Of a stretch of 64,000 nt of DNA, positions 17,539 through 26,912 are shown piece by piece. How positions within the stretch are numbered: the stretch's first letter is position 1; every line of letters begins with the position of its first letter. The stretch comes from an uncultured Lachnospiraceae bacterium (GTDB lineage: Bacteria; Bacillota; Clostridia; Lachnospirales; Lachnospiraceae), in the NCBI GenBank assembly GCA_947086895.1, contig CAMUAR010000007.1, positions 27,238-91,237 of the forward strand. The letters run 5' to 3'. The position numbers and the translations under genes were made by a program. The notes under the pieces are model-generated. The model saw nothing but the letters and a program-made list of their open reading frames with translations. It was not told the DNA's origin and ran no database searches.

Positions 17539-18855
17539 TTACAATACCTCAACATTTTCTTTGTTTTTCACATTACTCATTACATTTTTAGTGTCAAAGA
17601 CCACTTTTGCATTTTTTTGAACCATATCATAGTCAATATTGTGGTGCGCTGCGGTTACTATCACCAGATCAAATTCTGCGATAACCTGAAAAGTAAGTTC
17701 AGGAATACTTTTGCCATTTTCTCCATACATATTTCTAAATTCTGGTATCCATGGATCATAATACTCCACAATTGCACCAACTTTTTTTAATTCTTTTAAA
17801 ACTCTGATTGCTGGACTTTCTCGATAATCATCAATATCATTTTTATAAGAGACACCAAGAAGGAGAATTTTTGCCCCATTGATCGCTTTTTTCTGTCGAT
17901 TTAAAATATGCATTACTCTTTCAACACAATATTCAGGCTGACCATCATTAATTATCATGCTATTTTCAATTAACGTAGTATGAAATCCATATTCACGCGC
18001 TTTCCATGTAAGATAATATGGATCTAATGGAATGCAGTGACCCCCAAGCCCTGGTCCTGGATAAAATGCTTGAAATCCATAAGGTTTTGTTTTTGCTGCA
18101 TCAATTACCTCCCAGATAGAAATCCCCATCTTATGACATAACCTTCCAAGTTCATTGATCAAACCTATGTTTATATTGCGGTAAGTATTTTCTAAAATTT
18201 TTTCCATTTCTGCTACTGCTGGACTGGATACAGTATGTACTTCTCCATCAAGTACAGCCCTGTACATTGCCGAAATTACTTCGGCTGCATCTTTCCCAAT
18301 TCCTCCAACCACTTTCGGAGTATTTTTTGTTTTATAAATCAAATTTCCTGGATCAACTCTTTCTGGGCTAAACCCAAGATAAAAATCTTTTTCACATTTT
18401 AAGCCGCTTCCTTTTTCCAGAATTGGTTTTATCAATTCTTCTGTTGTTCCAGGATATGTTGTAGATTCAAGTACTACAATAGAGCCTTTTTTTAAATACT
18501 TTGAAATAGAAACAGCACAATTCTTTACATAGCTGATGTCTGGCTCCTGATGTTTATCCAATGGTGTAGGGACGCAGATTGCGATAAAATCTACATCTTT
18601 AATAAAAGAAAAATCTGTTGTAGCACGGAACCTCTTATTTTTAACCAAACTGGCAATATCAGAATCAACTACATCGCCAATATAATTCTGCCCTGCATTA
18701 ACCAAATCAACTTTATTTGACTGAACATCAAAACCTATTGTTTGAAAACCTGCTTTTGCTTTTTCTACAGCAAGAGGCAGTCCTACATATCCTAACCCAA
18801 CAACTCCAGCAACAATAGTACGATTTTCAATTTTGCTCAATAATTCTTTTTTCAT
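17539..18855 (-). CDS. wbpA: WbpA-like UDP-N-acetylglucosamine 6-dehydrogenase
   Basis: The 438-residue nucleotide-sugar dehydrogenase has the NAD motif GVVGLGYVGLPLA near residue 18, VVLESTTYPGTTEE, FSPERVDPGN, the catalytic Cys in GPGLGGHCIPLDP near 262, and the C-terminal domain with LLLGVSYKNDIDDYRESP. WbpA oxidises UDP-GlcNAc at C6 to UDP-GlcNAcA, the first step of the diacetamido-uronate route whose later enzymes are in this locus. The stop codon touches the wbpI start (17538/17539), and the gene overlaps the upstream GT4 gene by 4 nt. Confidence 0.88.
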   Translation of the reverse strand: MKKELLSKIENRTIVAGVVGLGYVGLPLAVEKAKAGFQTIGFDVQSNKVDLVNAGQNYIGDVVDSDIASLVKNKRFRATTDFSFIKDVDFIAICVPTPLDKHQEPDISYVKNCAVSISKYLKKGSIVVLESTTYPGTTEELIKPILEKGSGLKCEKDFYLGFSPERVDPGNLIYKTKNTPKVVGGIGKDAAEVISAMYRAVLDGEVHTVSSPAVAEMEKILENTYRNINIGLINELGRLCHKMGISIWEVIDAAKTKPYGFQAFYPGPGLGGHCIPLDPYYLTWKAREYGFHTTLIENSMIINDGQPEYCVERVMHILNRQKKAINGAKILLLGVSYKNDIDDYRESPAIRVLKELKKVGAIVEYYDPWIPEFRNMYGENGKSIPELTFQVIAEFDLVIVTAAHHNIDYDMVQKNAKVVFDTKNVMSNVKNKENVEVL

Positions 18856-20099
18856 TTTTTTTTAAATGCCCTTTCAAACTTTTCTGATAATACAGGAATT
18901 GTAAAGTTCTGCATTACTGCATCCTTTCCGTTTTTTCCCATAGATTCTAATTTTTCTTTTGGCATACCGATTAATTTTTGAATTCCTTCAACAAGAGCTT
19001 CTGTACTTTCTGGAGTCACGCTGATTCCACAATGATAATCTTTAATATAATTGTTTGGTGCATGAACTGCATATAAAATTGGTTTACCAGACATCATAGA
19101 ATCAAACAATTTATTCATACATATTCCAAAACGGAACATTCTGCTATTAATGGCACCGATATATATAATATCCACCTGACTCAGCAAAACTGGAACACTT
19201 TTTTTTGAAATACTTTCAAAAAAATATATATTATTCATACCTGCAGCTCGCTCAACCAATTTGTTTTTGTAATTTCCATTTCCAACTATCAGAAGTCCTA
19301 CTTCCGTATTATTAAACTGTTTCATCGCATCAATCAGATAATCCAAAGCATAAGAAATTGTTATACTTCCAAAAAAACAAATCAGAAATTTATGGTTTTT
19401 CTTAATTCCTGTAAGTTCTTGTTGCATCTTCTCTGGCAAAGGTGTAATATTTAACCATTCTTCCTCAAGAATACCATTCGGTACATGAACAAATTTTCCT
19501 TGACGCAATCCACGTTTTATCAAATATTTTTCTGCACATGGCAACAATGAAACTACAGCGTCCGAATTGCAGCAAAAAGATTTTTCTGCTTTTTGCATTA
19601 TCTTGATAAATGGATGTTTTGGGGACATTCCTCCAATTTCAACAGGAACAATTGGCCACATATCATGAATTTCATGAATTAACTTTCCTTTTCCTCTAGT
19701 ATACTTCTTAATACGCTGCCCTACATAGGTATCAAGTGGATAAGTAGAAGATGTGATTATAACATCTGGTTGAAACTTTTGTGCAATGTTCTTTGCATTA
19801 AACCATAACTTTCCTACAAATTGAAACATTGTTAAAGCTCTTTTCCCACCATTTCCTTCGTAACTTATTGTATGAATCCAATGATAATGAATACCGTCTA
19901 TTATTTGTTCCTCAAAATCTTTGTTTATTTTAGGATTGCTGATCCGTAAATGCGAATAGCTTGCTGCTATCACATCGACTCGATATCCTTTTTTGACCCA
20001 TTCCCTCGCAAAATAATATGGTCTGAATTCCATTCCCATATCAGGAGAACCTGCATAATGGTTGATTAATAATATATTTTTTATAGCCCTATTTTTCAT
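18852..20099 (-). CDS. Glycosyltransferase family 4
   Basis: The 415-residue GT-B enzyme has an N-terminal acceptor domain (ILLINHYAGSPDMGMEFRPYYFA) and a C-terminal donor domain with ICFFGSITISYALDYLIDA, LLIVGNGNYK and MNKLFDSMMSGKPILYA. It resembles the WbuB-type enzymes that add the second sugar next to the initiating transferase. It overlaps the WbpA-like gene by 4 nt. The sugar added is unknown; the nearby pathway suggests an amino-sugar uronate. Confidence 0.83.
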   Translation of the reverse strand: MKNRAIKNILLINHYAGSPDMGMEFRPYYFAREWVKKGYRVDVIAASYSHLRISNPKINKDFEEQIIDGIHYHWIHTISYEGNGGKRALTMFQFVGKLWFNAKNIAQKFQPDVIITSSTYPLDTYVGQRIKKYTRGKGKLIHEIHDMWPIVPVEIGGMSPKHPFIKIMQKAEKSFCCNSDAVVSLLPCAEKYLIKRGLRQGKFVHVPNGILEEEWLNITPLPEKMQQELTGIKKNHKFLICFFGSITISYALDYLIDAMKQFNNTEVGLLIVGNGNYKNKLVERAAGMNNIYFFESISKKSVPVLLSQVDIIYIGAINSRMFRFGICMNKLFDSMMSGKPILYAVHAPNNYIKDYHCGISVTPESTEALVEGIQKLIGMPKEKLESMGKNGKDAVMQNFTIPVLSEKFERAFKKK

Positions 20100-20210
20100 A
20101 AGACTTTTTTACCTCCAATAACACTTTCAATATTATGTAATTCTATTTTCTTAATAATATTGATTATAGTAATGTTATGTTTTCTTTATTATTTGATTAT
20201 TTTTAAAAAT

Positions 20211-20900
20211 TCACCCTCTCACTACTGCCCCTATTGTTCTTATCATCACCCAAATCTCTCTTAGAAATCCAAACTTTCTTATCCCCTCCAAATTATATTT
20301 CATCTTTCCTGGCAGCACTTTTTTTATATAAACCTCTTCCACATTCTCCCCCGCAGCCCCAAGCGTTCCTGCCTCATCTTTATAATAAATACTTGCTTCG
20401 CTTGTAATTCCAGCCGGAAGTAACAGTGTTGCTCTCATTTCCCTTGTATATTTCTTTACATACCTTGGAACCTTGGGTCTTGTTCCGACAAAACTCATCG
20501 CCCCGCTTATTACATCAAATAACTGCGGAAGCTCGTCCAGTCTGTATTTTCGCAAAACCTTTCCCACTTTTGTGACTCGGTTATCTTGTCCTACTGTTAC
20601 CTGCGAGCCAAGTTGATCCGCGTTTTGTACCATCGTTCGAAATTTATGTATCCGAAACCTTCTTCCGTAAGCGGTCACCCGCACTTGGCGATAAAATATT
20701 CCTCCCGGCGAATCAAACACGATAGCAATTGCAATCGCGCACATTACCGGTATGAAAAAGATCAGCAGTATTATGGCTGCAAAAAAATCAAACCCCCGCT
20801 TAAACGCCAAACTTATTTTTCTTTTCGCCAGAATATCATAATATTCCTTTACTTCTGGTATCTGCATCCAAACCGGCAGCTTATCCCATGCCTTCAGCAT
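20211..20900 (-). CDS. Initiating phosphoglycosyl transferase (bacterial sugar transferase)
   Basis: The 229-residue protein belongs to the monotopic phosphoglycosyl transferases (PglC/WcaJ C-terminal domain). It has one hydrophobic re-entrant helix at about 38-60, then PGGIFYRQVR, IHKFRTM, LRKYRLDELPQLFDV with the Asp-Glu catalytic dyad near 122-123, and FVGTRPKVPRY. It would transfer a sugar phosphate from a UDP-sugar to undecaprenyl phosphate and so start repeat-unit assembly. It is the only such enzyme in the window, consistent with a single Wzx/Wzy pathway here. Confidence 0.9.
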   Translation of the reverse strand: MLKAWDKLPVWMQIPEVKEYYDILAKRKISLAFKRGFDFFAAIILLIFFIPVMCAIAIAIVFDSPGGIFYRQVRVTAYGRRFRIHKFRTMVQNADQLGSQVTVGQDNRVTKVGKVLRKYRLDELPQLFDVISGAMSFVGTRPKVPRYVKKYTREMRATLLLPAGITSEASIYYKDEAGTLGAAGENVEEVYIKKVLPGKMKYNLEGIRKFGFLREIWVMIRTIGAVVRG

Positions 20901-21004
20901 TTTTTTATTTCCTTTTCTATATTTCAGTGACGGTAAAACTCTAAACTTTTGATGTATTCAGCGAACTGCCTTATAAAAGCTTTTAAAGATAAAATAAAAA
21001 TCAC

Positions 21005-22222
21005 CTACTTTCCTGCAATTTCTTTTACTGCTTCTATAAAGGTTCCAATTACATACTCTACATCTTCATTGTTAAGGCAAGTGTGCAATGGCAGGGAAAT
21101 CTCATTTTTATATTGCCGGTATGAATTGGGATAATCTTCAATACATAACCCCATTTTTTGGTAAGCGGTCATCATTGGCAGCGGTTTATAGTGAACATTG
21201 CAGGCAATTTTCTTTTCCGCCATCTGCGCAATCAGTTTATTTCTCTCTCCCTCTGTAATTCCAGGTATTCTGGCTAAATAAAGATGCCCGCTGGAACTGT
21301 TGTGATGGTCATAATGCACCAGTCTGCGGATACCGAAAGGCAGGAATGCTCTATCGTACTGTTCAATAATTTCTCTGCGTCTGTCAAGCAATTTATCGTA
21401 TCGTTCCAGCTGTTTTAATCCAATGGCGGCCTGAATGTCTGTCATATTACATTTAAACGCGGGGTATATGATGTCATATTCCCAATTGCCAAATTGATTT
21501 TTTGTAAATGCATCCTTACTTTGACCATGTAGAGAATATAACATATATTGATGATACAGCCATTCTTCATCAATTTCTTCTCTTTTTCTCCATGTCACAG
21601 CTCCGCCCTCCCCTGTTGTCAGGTTCTTGACAGCATGAAAAGAAAATGTTGTAAAATCTGCAAGCTGCCCGCTTTTTTTTCCATCCTGAACCGCCCCAAA
21701 ACCATGTGCAGAATCTGCGATAACAATAACTCTGCCATACACTTCCTGCAATGGATTATTTGGTTGAAACAGTTCCTTTTTACTTTCAATTTCCTGGTAA
21801 ATTCTTTTGTAGTCGCACAAACGTCCTCCAAGATCCACTGGTATAATTGCCTTTGTTTTTTCTGTAATCGCCCCAGCAATCTTGTTATAATCCATCTCAA
21901 ACGACTCATCAGACACATCCAGCATAACAATTTTGGCGCCGGTATGAGCCACTACAGATGCAGATGCTGTGTAAGTATAAGCTGGCACAATAACTTCATC
22001 TCCTGGCCCAATGCCCAAAATCCGAAGTGTCATCTCGGCAGCGGCCGTCTGAGAATTTAAGACAACCGCATATTTGTTTCCTATATACTCTGCTATTCTT
22101 TTTTCAAAACATTTTGTTCTTGCGCCTGTTGTAATCCATCCTGACTTTAAAGCATCCACTACTTCGTCCACTTCAAGCTGCGTGATATCCGGCGGGGAAA
22201 ATGGCACTGCCTGTCTTACCAT
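21005..22222 (-). CDS. DegT/DnrJ/EryC1 aminotransferase (first gene of the locus)
   Basis: The 405-residue PLP enzyme starts with VPFSPPDITQLEVDEVVDAL and SGWITTGA, typical of the sugar 4-aminotransferase branch of this family. The PLP contacts are IADSAHGFGA near 170 and the Schiff-base lysine in TFSFHAVKNLTTGEGG near 197. It may make a 4-amino-4,6-dideoxy sugar, but no dehydratase for a 4-keto sugar is present in the window. It is the promoter-proximal gene of the leftward locus, and its base composition is closer to the chromosome than that of the genes further left. Confidence 0.8.
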   Translation of the reverse strand: MVRQAVPFSPPDITQLEVDEVVDALKSGWITTGARTKCFEKRIAEYIGNKYAVVLNSQTAAAEMTLRILGIGPGDEVIVPAYTYTASASVVAHTGAKIVMLDVSDESFEMDYNKIAGAITEKTKAIIPVDLGGRLCDYKRIYQEIESKKELFQPNNPLQEVYGRVIVIADSAHGFGAVQDGKKSGQLADFTTFSFHAVKNLTTGEGGAVTWRKREEIDEEWLYHQYMLYSLHGQSKDAFTKNQFGNWEYDIIYPAFKCNMTDIQAAIGLKQLERYDKLLDRRREIIEQYDRAFLPFGIRRLVHYDHHNSSSGHLYLARIPGITEGERNKLIAQMAEKKIACNVHYKPLPMMTAYQKMGLCIEDYPNSYRQYKNEISLPLHTCLNNEDVEYVIGTFIEAVKEIAGK

Positions 22223-22999
22223 TGCTTACCATGCCTTTCTACACTTTGCAAACCGATGGCTGTACAGCCAATTTTTTCGCTTTTAGATTATATAAAATTC
22301 TCTAAAAGGATACGGTTCATTATGTATTAACATACTAAATTTTTAACATATCATTTACTATAACATCTCTTTTATAAAATTGCAAGTATAAAATTTTTTA
22401 ATATTTTAAAATGGATTTTCAAAGATCTCCAAAATAATAAAAATTATTTTCCTTAAACATTTATGGAAAACACTCAAACAATTGGGAATCCGTGGTTCTT
22501 TGGTTAAAAGCGTCGTATTTTTTTGTTGATGCTGATTCGATGATTTCTTTATAAAACTCTATCAATTCTTATTTTCCTCAAATATATAGAAACCACTTTA
22601 TAGAATTTAATAAATTTTTCTTTTTTTGTTCTGATTATCACTGCTGCAACCTTTTTCATTTATCTTATAGTCAAAAAATTTATTATAAATTCAAGGCTTA
22701 TACAGCAAAGAATGTCCCTCTTCAGAATTCTTCACCGCGTCAACTTTCCGCCTTCTAAACGATCGTGGGGGTTGATTCCTGTAAAATTTTATAAATAAAT
22801 CTTAAAGCAAATAAAAAAATATTATACTTTCCGGCGATATTATAGTTGTGTTTTCAACAAAAATCATGTAAGATAGACACTAGGAGGATAGAAAATTACG
22901 CTGGATTTATTTTAGCTTTTACAAAGGAAAATAAAAAAATTGTACAACAAAATACATTTTTATTTCTTATACAGTATATTTATAGCAAGGAGAAATACA
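22223..22999. other. Divergent intergenic region between polysaccharide locus and ligase-like gene
   Basis: This 777-bp gap holds no convincing gene. Near the left end is a perfect 12-bp palindrome GGCTGTACAGCC (22258-22269) and, on the minus strand, a TATAAT at 22287-22292 without a clear -35 box; these may belong to the promoter and operator of the leftward locus. The right end carries the rightward promoter at 22846-22874. The middle (22330-22690) is AT-rich and I see nothing definite in it. Confidence 0.5.
22846..22874 (+). promoter_or_regulatory. Putative sigma-A promoter of the ligase-like gene
   Basis: TTGTGT (22846-22851) and TAAGAT (22869-22874) are separated by 17 nt and face right. 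They lie about 125 nt upstream of the ATG at 23000. An AGGAGG sequence at 22883-22888 near the expected start of the transcript has no usable start codon at normal distance. Confidence 0.5.
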
Positions 23000-24886
23000 A
23001 TGAGTTCATATTCCAATAAATACAACAATCAGAAAAAAAGTAAGTTTGCTAAATTTCTTTGTGATAACTATCCGATCCTTTTATTGATCGCTGCACTATT
23101 TATTCCGCTTATCACACGGCTGTACCAATATGATCCAAAGCTTAGTCAGTTTAGCTGGTTTCCGCTGGATGCGGTTTTGGATGTCTTTCTCTATTGGAAA
23201 AGTGTTGCCCTTACTGTACTTGGCAGCGTTATCGCAGTTATTATTGCGATTAAGCTTACTTCCAAAAAAAACCGTGCGGAATATAAAAAGACAATCTGGC
23301 TTTATTTTCTTTTGGGTTATGCGGTTTTAACGCTGCTTTCCACCTTGTTTTCCAAATACCGTGATTTTGGATTTACGGGTATTTATGAGCAGTTTGAACC
23401 ATTATGGGCTATTTTGGCATATTGCCTTATAACATTTTTTGCTTATATGTTTATCCGAAAAGACAGTGATCTTACCATGATCCGCTGCGCGCTGGCTGTG
23501 CTGCTTGTTATTTTATGTGCGCTTGGCATATCTCAGCTTATTGGACATGATTTTTTTGAAAGCGAACTTGGCAGAAAATTGATTGTTCCTGACAGCCTTG
23601 CAGAACAGCGGGATGCTTTGAATTTTCATTTTTCCAACAGCGGCAACCATCAGGTATATTTAACGCTCTACAATCCAAACTATGTTGGTATGTTTGCTTC
23701 TTTGATCCTTCCGATAACAACAATACTGTTTTTTGGATCAAAAGGCTGGTGGAGAAGAGTAATCTGGGGCGTACTGTCATTGGTGCTGCTTGTCTGTACC
23801 TTTGGTTCCGGCTCCAAATCTTTTATGATTTCCATTGTGATCAGCATGGTTATCGCAGCTGTATTTTCCCGGAAAATACTTTTAAAACGCTGGTTTGTTG
23901 TAATTCCTGCCCTTGTGGTTGTACTTTTTGTTGGAAAGTCATATTTTAACCGAATGAACATCAATCCATTTCAATATGTTAAAAATGCTCTCACATTAAA
24001 TGAAACTATTTTTGGTTTTGAAGATATTCGCTTTTATGACACTCATATATCTGTTTTTATGGAAGGCGAAGAACTCCGTGCAATGTACTTTTTGGAGGGT
24101 GATAATTTATTCCTTGTCTGCATGGACAGTGATGGCGTTTCCGTGGAATATACCATGCGGGAGGATGGTGTATTTGTGACTTCCGACCCTCGTTTTTCCC
24201 GTATTTCCTTCCGCTTTTTTAGCGGCAATGGAAAGTATCCTTATATTGCAGCTGTTTATCCAGACGGAAAACTTATTTACTTTGTCTCCACAGAAAATGG
24301 CTATCAGTACTATACTTATGCCGGCAAAGTCGGTGTGCCAGATTATCCAGAATCCGCAATTTTCACCAACTATGGGCGTTTTGCGTCTGGACGTGGTTAT
24401 TTGTGGTCGCGCTCTATTCCTCTGTTAAAAAAATACTTTATTCTCGGCTCTGGAGCAGATACATTTTCCATCGCATTTCCACAAAATGACGTTGTAGGCA
24501 AGACCAACTATGGTTACAATTATTCCTATATTACAAAGCCTCACTGTCTTTATCTGCAAATTGGAGTTCAGCATGGGGTTTTGGGCTTGATTTGTTTCCT
24601 TGCAGTGTGTATAATATATATTGTACAGAGCTTCCGCCTGTACTGGCGTGGTACCTTCACTGACAGCAGACAATGGTTCGGACTTGGAATTATGCTTGGT
24701 ATCATCGGCTACCTTATTTCTGGCATTTCCAATGATTCTACCATTACTGTAGCGCCGCTTTTCTGGGCGCTGCTCGGCATCGGCTTTGCTGTCAATCGGA
24801 TGAACCAGCAAGATATCGCAGTAGAAACTGCCACTATCTCTACAGAAAGTGAGAAATCAAGCGGAAAGAAAAAAAGAAAGGGATAA
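23000..24886 (+). CDS. O-antigen ligase/polymerase-family membrane protein
   Basis: The 628-residue protein uses ATG 23000, seven nt after AAGGAG (22987-22992); an in-frame TTG at 22940 has no ribosome site. There are many helices at about residues 25-315, a soluble stretch of about 150-170 residues (roughly 320-490), then helices to about 600 and a basic C-terminus. The segment FGSGSKSFMISIVI and the external loop with YITKPHCLYLQIGVQHGVLG fit the Wzy_C/O-antigen ligase family. It may ligate or polymerise glycans outside the membrane. The inserted soluble region is unusual and I do not recognise it. Confidence 0.78.
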   Translation: MSSYSNKYNNQKKSKFAKFLCDNYPILLLIAALFIPLITRLYQYDPKLSQFSWFPLDAVLDVFLYWKSVALTVLGSVIAVIIAIKLTSKKNRAEYKKTIWLYFLLGYAVLTLLSTLFSKYRDFGFTGIYEQFEPLWAILAYCLITFFAYMFIRKDSDLTMIRCALAVLLVILCALGISQLIGHDFFESELGRKLIVPDSLAEQRDALNFHFSNSGNHQVYLTLYNPNYVGMFASLILPITTILFFGSKGWWRRVIWGVLSLVLLVCTFGSGSKSFMISIVISMVIAAVFSRKILLKRWFVVIPALVVVLFVGKSYFNRMNINPFQYVKNALTLNETIFGFEDIRFYDTHISVFMEGEELRAMYFLEGDNLFLVCMDSDGVSVEYTMREDGVFVTSDPRFSRISFRFFSGNGKYPYIAAVYPDGKLIYFVSTENGYQYYTYAGKVGVPDYPESAIFTNYGRFASGRGYLWSRSIPLLKKYFILGSGADTFSIAFPQNDVVGKTNYGYNYSYITKPHCLYLQIGVQHGVLGLICFLAVCIIYIVQSFRLYWRGTFTDSRQWFGLGIMLGIIGYLISGISNDSTITVAPLFWALLGIGFAVNRMNQQDIAVETATISTESEKSSGKKKRKG

Positions 24887-24897
24887 GGGTAAACGAT

Positions 24898-25302
24898 ATG
24901 GAAGACAGCAAAAAGGAATTGGCAAGAAACCATTACAAAAATGCGCTTGAAGGACTTGAACGATCAAATCAAATCTTTTACTCCGGCAGGCACAGCGCCG
25001 CAGTAAATAATTCCTACTATGCTGTCTATGACGGGATGCGTGCGATTCATGCCTTAGATGACGATGTTGGCAGCGACAACTGCGATGATATTGTTTCTAG
25101 TTTTAATCGTTTTCATATTATCGGAGAGTGGTTTGAAGTCCCTGCATGTCAAATTATCCGCAACACAGTCAGCATTATTAAGTGCGGCATCCCCGATAAC
25201 TCGCCGGAAGTATCCAGACCGGAAGCAATGACCCAGCTAATTATGTCCGCACAATTTATCAGCTATATTAAAGTATACCTTATCAATCATTTTATTTTAT
25301 AA
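24898..25302 (+). CDS. HEPN-domain protein
   Basis: The 134-residue protein is mostly helical. The segment GRHSAAVNNSYYAVYDGMRAIHA resembles the HEPN signature (Ala-rich helix followed by YYA and a small-residue helix). HEPN proteins are often RNases or partners of MNT nucleotidyltransferases in toxin-antitoxin or abortive-infection systems. A clear catalytic Rx4-6H motif is not visible, and no MNT gene is adjacent. It lies 11 nt after the ligase-like gene and shares its transcript, an unexpected pairing. Confidence 0.65.
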   Translation: MEDSKKELARNHYKNALEGLERSNQIFYSGRHSAAVNNSYYAVYDGMRAIHALDDDVGSDNCDDIVSSFNRFHIIGEWFEVPACQIIRNTVSIIKCGIPDNSPEVSRPEAMTQLIMSAQFISYIKVYLINHFIL

Positions 25303-25321
25303 ATCTTTTTAGAATAATTTT

Positions 25322-25355
25322 AAGGCAAGTAAATATAATAAAATTTACTTGCCTT
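25322..25355. terminator. Bidirectional terminator between HEPN gene and htrA
   Basis: AAGGCAAGTAAAT (25322-25334) and ATTTACTTGCCTT (25343-25355) form a perfect 13-bp stem with an 8-nt loop between convergent genes, with T-rich sequence on both sides. Confidence 0.85.
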
Positions 25356-25413
25356 ATAGAATACAATAAATTAAATTTTTATATGTTACAACAAAGAAAA
25401 ACTGCTTTCTGCT

Positions 25414-26766
25414 CTACTTTTTTCCCCCGCGGTATCCAAGCACTACTTTTAATTCTCTCTCTACATAACTGCCATTTTCAAGTACTTTAATCAAAAGTGT
25501 CGCCTCTGTACCGCCTCTTGTATATCTGAGAACTGTGGTTAATTCTTCCATTGTACTGACATCTCGGTCATTAATCTTTGTGATAATATCTCCCAGATGC
25601 AGTCCTGCCTGCTCCGCCGGGCTTCCCTTGGTAATCGAAGAAACATAAATTCCGGCTGGCATTCGGAAACTGTTTGCATGAGAACTTGTGATATTTTTTC
25701 CAACAATGCCAAGATACGCCGTTTCCTCTTCTTTCAACCGCTCGCGATTCATCAGATCATTGATAATCGGAACTACTTCGCTGATCGGAATCGCATACCC
25801 GACCCGCTCCACATCAACAGAGGAATATTTGGCAGAATTGATGCCAATTACCTGCCCGTTGGCATCCAGCAGCGCACCACCGCTGTTTCCATGATTGATC
25901 GCCGCATCTACTTGCAAGAGATTTAACGTCACTCCTTCTTCTGTTATCTGACGATTTTTTGCGCTGATATAGCCCACGGTAACACTCTGCCCATAGCCGA
26001 GGGCATTGCCGATCGCAATTACAAAGTCTCCCATTTTTACGGCGTCGGAATCTCCAAGTGTCGCAAGACGAATCTGATTGATGGTATCTCCTGGCAAATC
26101 AGAAAGCTTAACTGCAACCACAGCCAAATCATTGCCTGCTTCCGTGCCTTTTACCTCCGCTTGCACAGTTTCTTTATTGCAGAACTCAATACCAACTTTA
26201 ACAGCATCCTCAATCACATGGTTATTTGTAACAATCAGCACTTCTCTGTCACTCTGTCCGACAATAATACCAGTTCCCGACGAAATGCCTTTTTCTTTTT
26301 GCTCATGTCCTCTTCCAAAAAAATCGTAGCTGACTGTGCTCTTTTCCACCTCGCAATTGATCGCTACAACCGCAGGCATCACATTTTCTGCCACGGATGA
26401 TACATCTGTAACATCCGCGCCTTTCACAACAGACTTTATGTCAGGTCTCTCATTGTTCTGGATGTTTTCATCCAATTCATCAATCGGTTTTGAGGTTACC
26501 ACCCCATCTGGTTCTTGTCCAGACCGCGCATAAAACCAGTGAATTCCTAACTGTACTGCCGCTGCGCCGATTCCTAAAATGGCGGCCAGCATAACAAGCA
26601 GTGCAAAACGTTTCCATCCGCGACGGTTGATATTTTGTCTTTGCTGCCTGTCCTTGCGGTATTCTTCTGCTTTTTTCAAATTGACCGCAGCGGCTGATAC
26701 GACCGTCAATTTTTCTTCCAAGGACTTCTCGTTCGTCTTATAACCATTTTCTATATTGTCCTGCAT
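25414..26766 (-). CDS. htrA: HtrA/DegP-type membrane-anchored serine protease
   Basis: The 450-residue protein has a cytoplasmic basic N-terminus, a membrane helix at about 53-75, a trypsin-like protease domain and a C-terminal PDZ domain (about 345-440). The catalytic triad is visible: His183 in TNNHVI, Asp213 in GNDLAV and Ser295 in GNSGGAL. It should degrade or refold damaged exported proteins at the outer face of the membrane. It lies downstream of pheA in the same direction but with a 146-nt gap holding a TGTGAAAA repeat (26883-26901), so it probably has its own promoter. Confidence 0.93.
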   Translation of the reverse strand: MQDNIENGYKTNEKSLEEKLTVVSAAAVNLKKAEEYRKDRQQRQNINRRGWKRFALLVMLAAILGIGAAAVQLGIHWFYARSGQEPDGVVTSKPIDELDENIQNNERPDIKSVVKGADVTDVSSVAENVMPAVVAINCEVEKSTVSYDFFGRGHEQKEKGISSGTGIIVGQSDREVLIVTNNHVIEDAVKVGIEFCNKETVQAEVKGTEAGNDLAVVAVKLSDLPGDTINQIRLATLGDSDAVKMGDFVIAIGNALGYGQSVTVGYISAKNRQITEEGVTLNLLQVDAAINHGNSGGALLDANGQVIGINSAKYSSVDVERVGYAIPISEVVPIINDLMNRERLKEEETAYLGIVGKNITSSHANSFRMPAGIYVSSITKGSPAEQAGLHLGDIITKINDRDVSTMEELTTVLRYTRGGTEATLLIKVLENGSYVERELKVVLGYRGGKK

Positions 26767-26882
26767 GGCGCATCCTCCATCTTAAAACCTGCCGTTGACT
26801 GGTTTTCTGCATATAAATTGCAAAAGAATAATTTTCTATAAAACTATTTTCTCACAAAACCTTGTCGGAATTTCGATGATAC

Positions 26883-26901
26883 TGTGAAAATATTGTGAAA
26901 A
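26883..26901. promoter_or_regulatory. Tandem TTTTCACA octamers upstream of htrA
   Basis: TGTGAAAA occurs at 26883-26890 and again at 26894-26901; read toward htrA this is two TTTTCACA boxes spaced 11 nt, about one helical turn. Octamer repeats of this kind are described for CssR-controlled htrA promoters in Bacillus, as far as I recall. They lie about 120 nt upstream of the htrA start. Confidence 0.4.
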
Positions 26902-26912
26902 CCTGCTTATTC

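Noticed and set aside
22883..22999. Leader peptide after AGGAGG upstream of the ligase-like gene
   Set aside because: The frame after this site has no ATG, GTG or TTG at usable distance.
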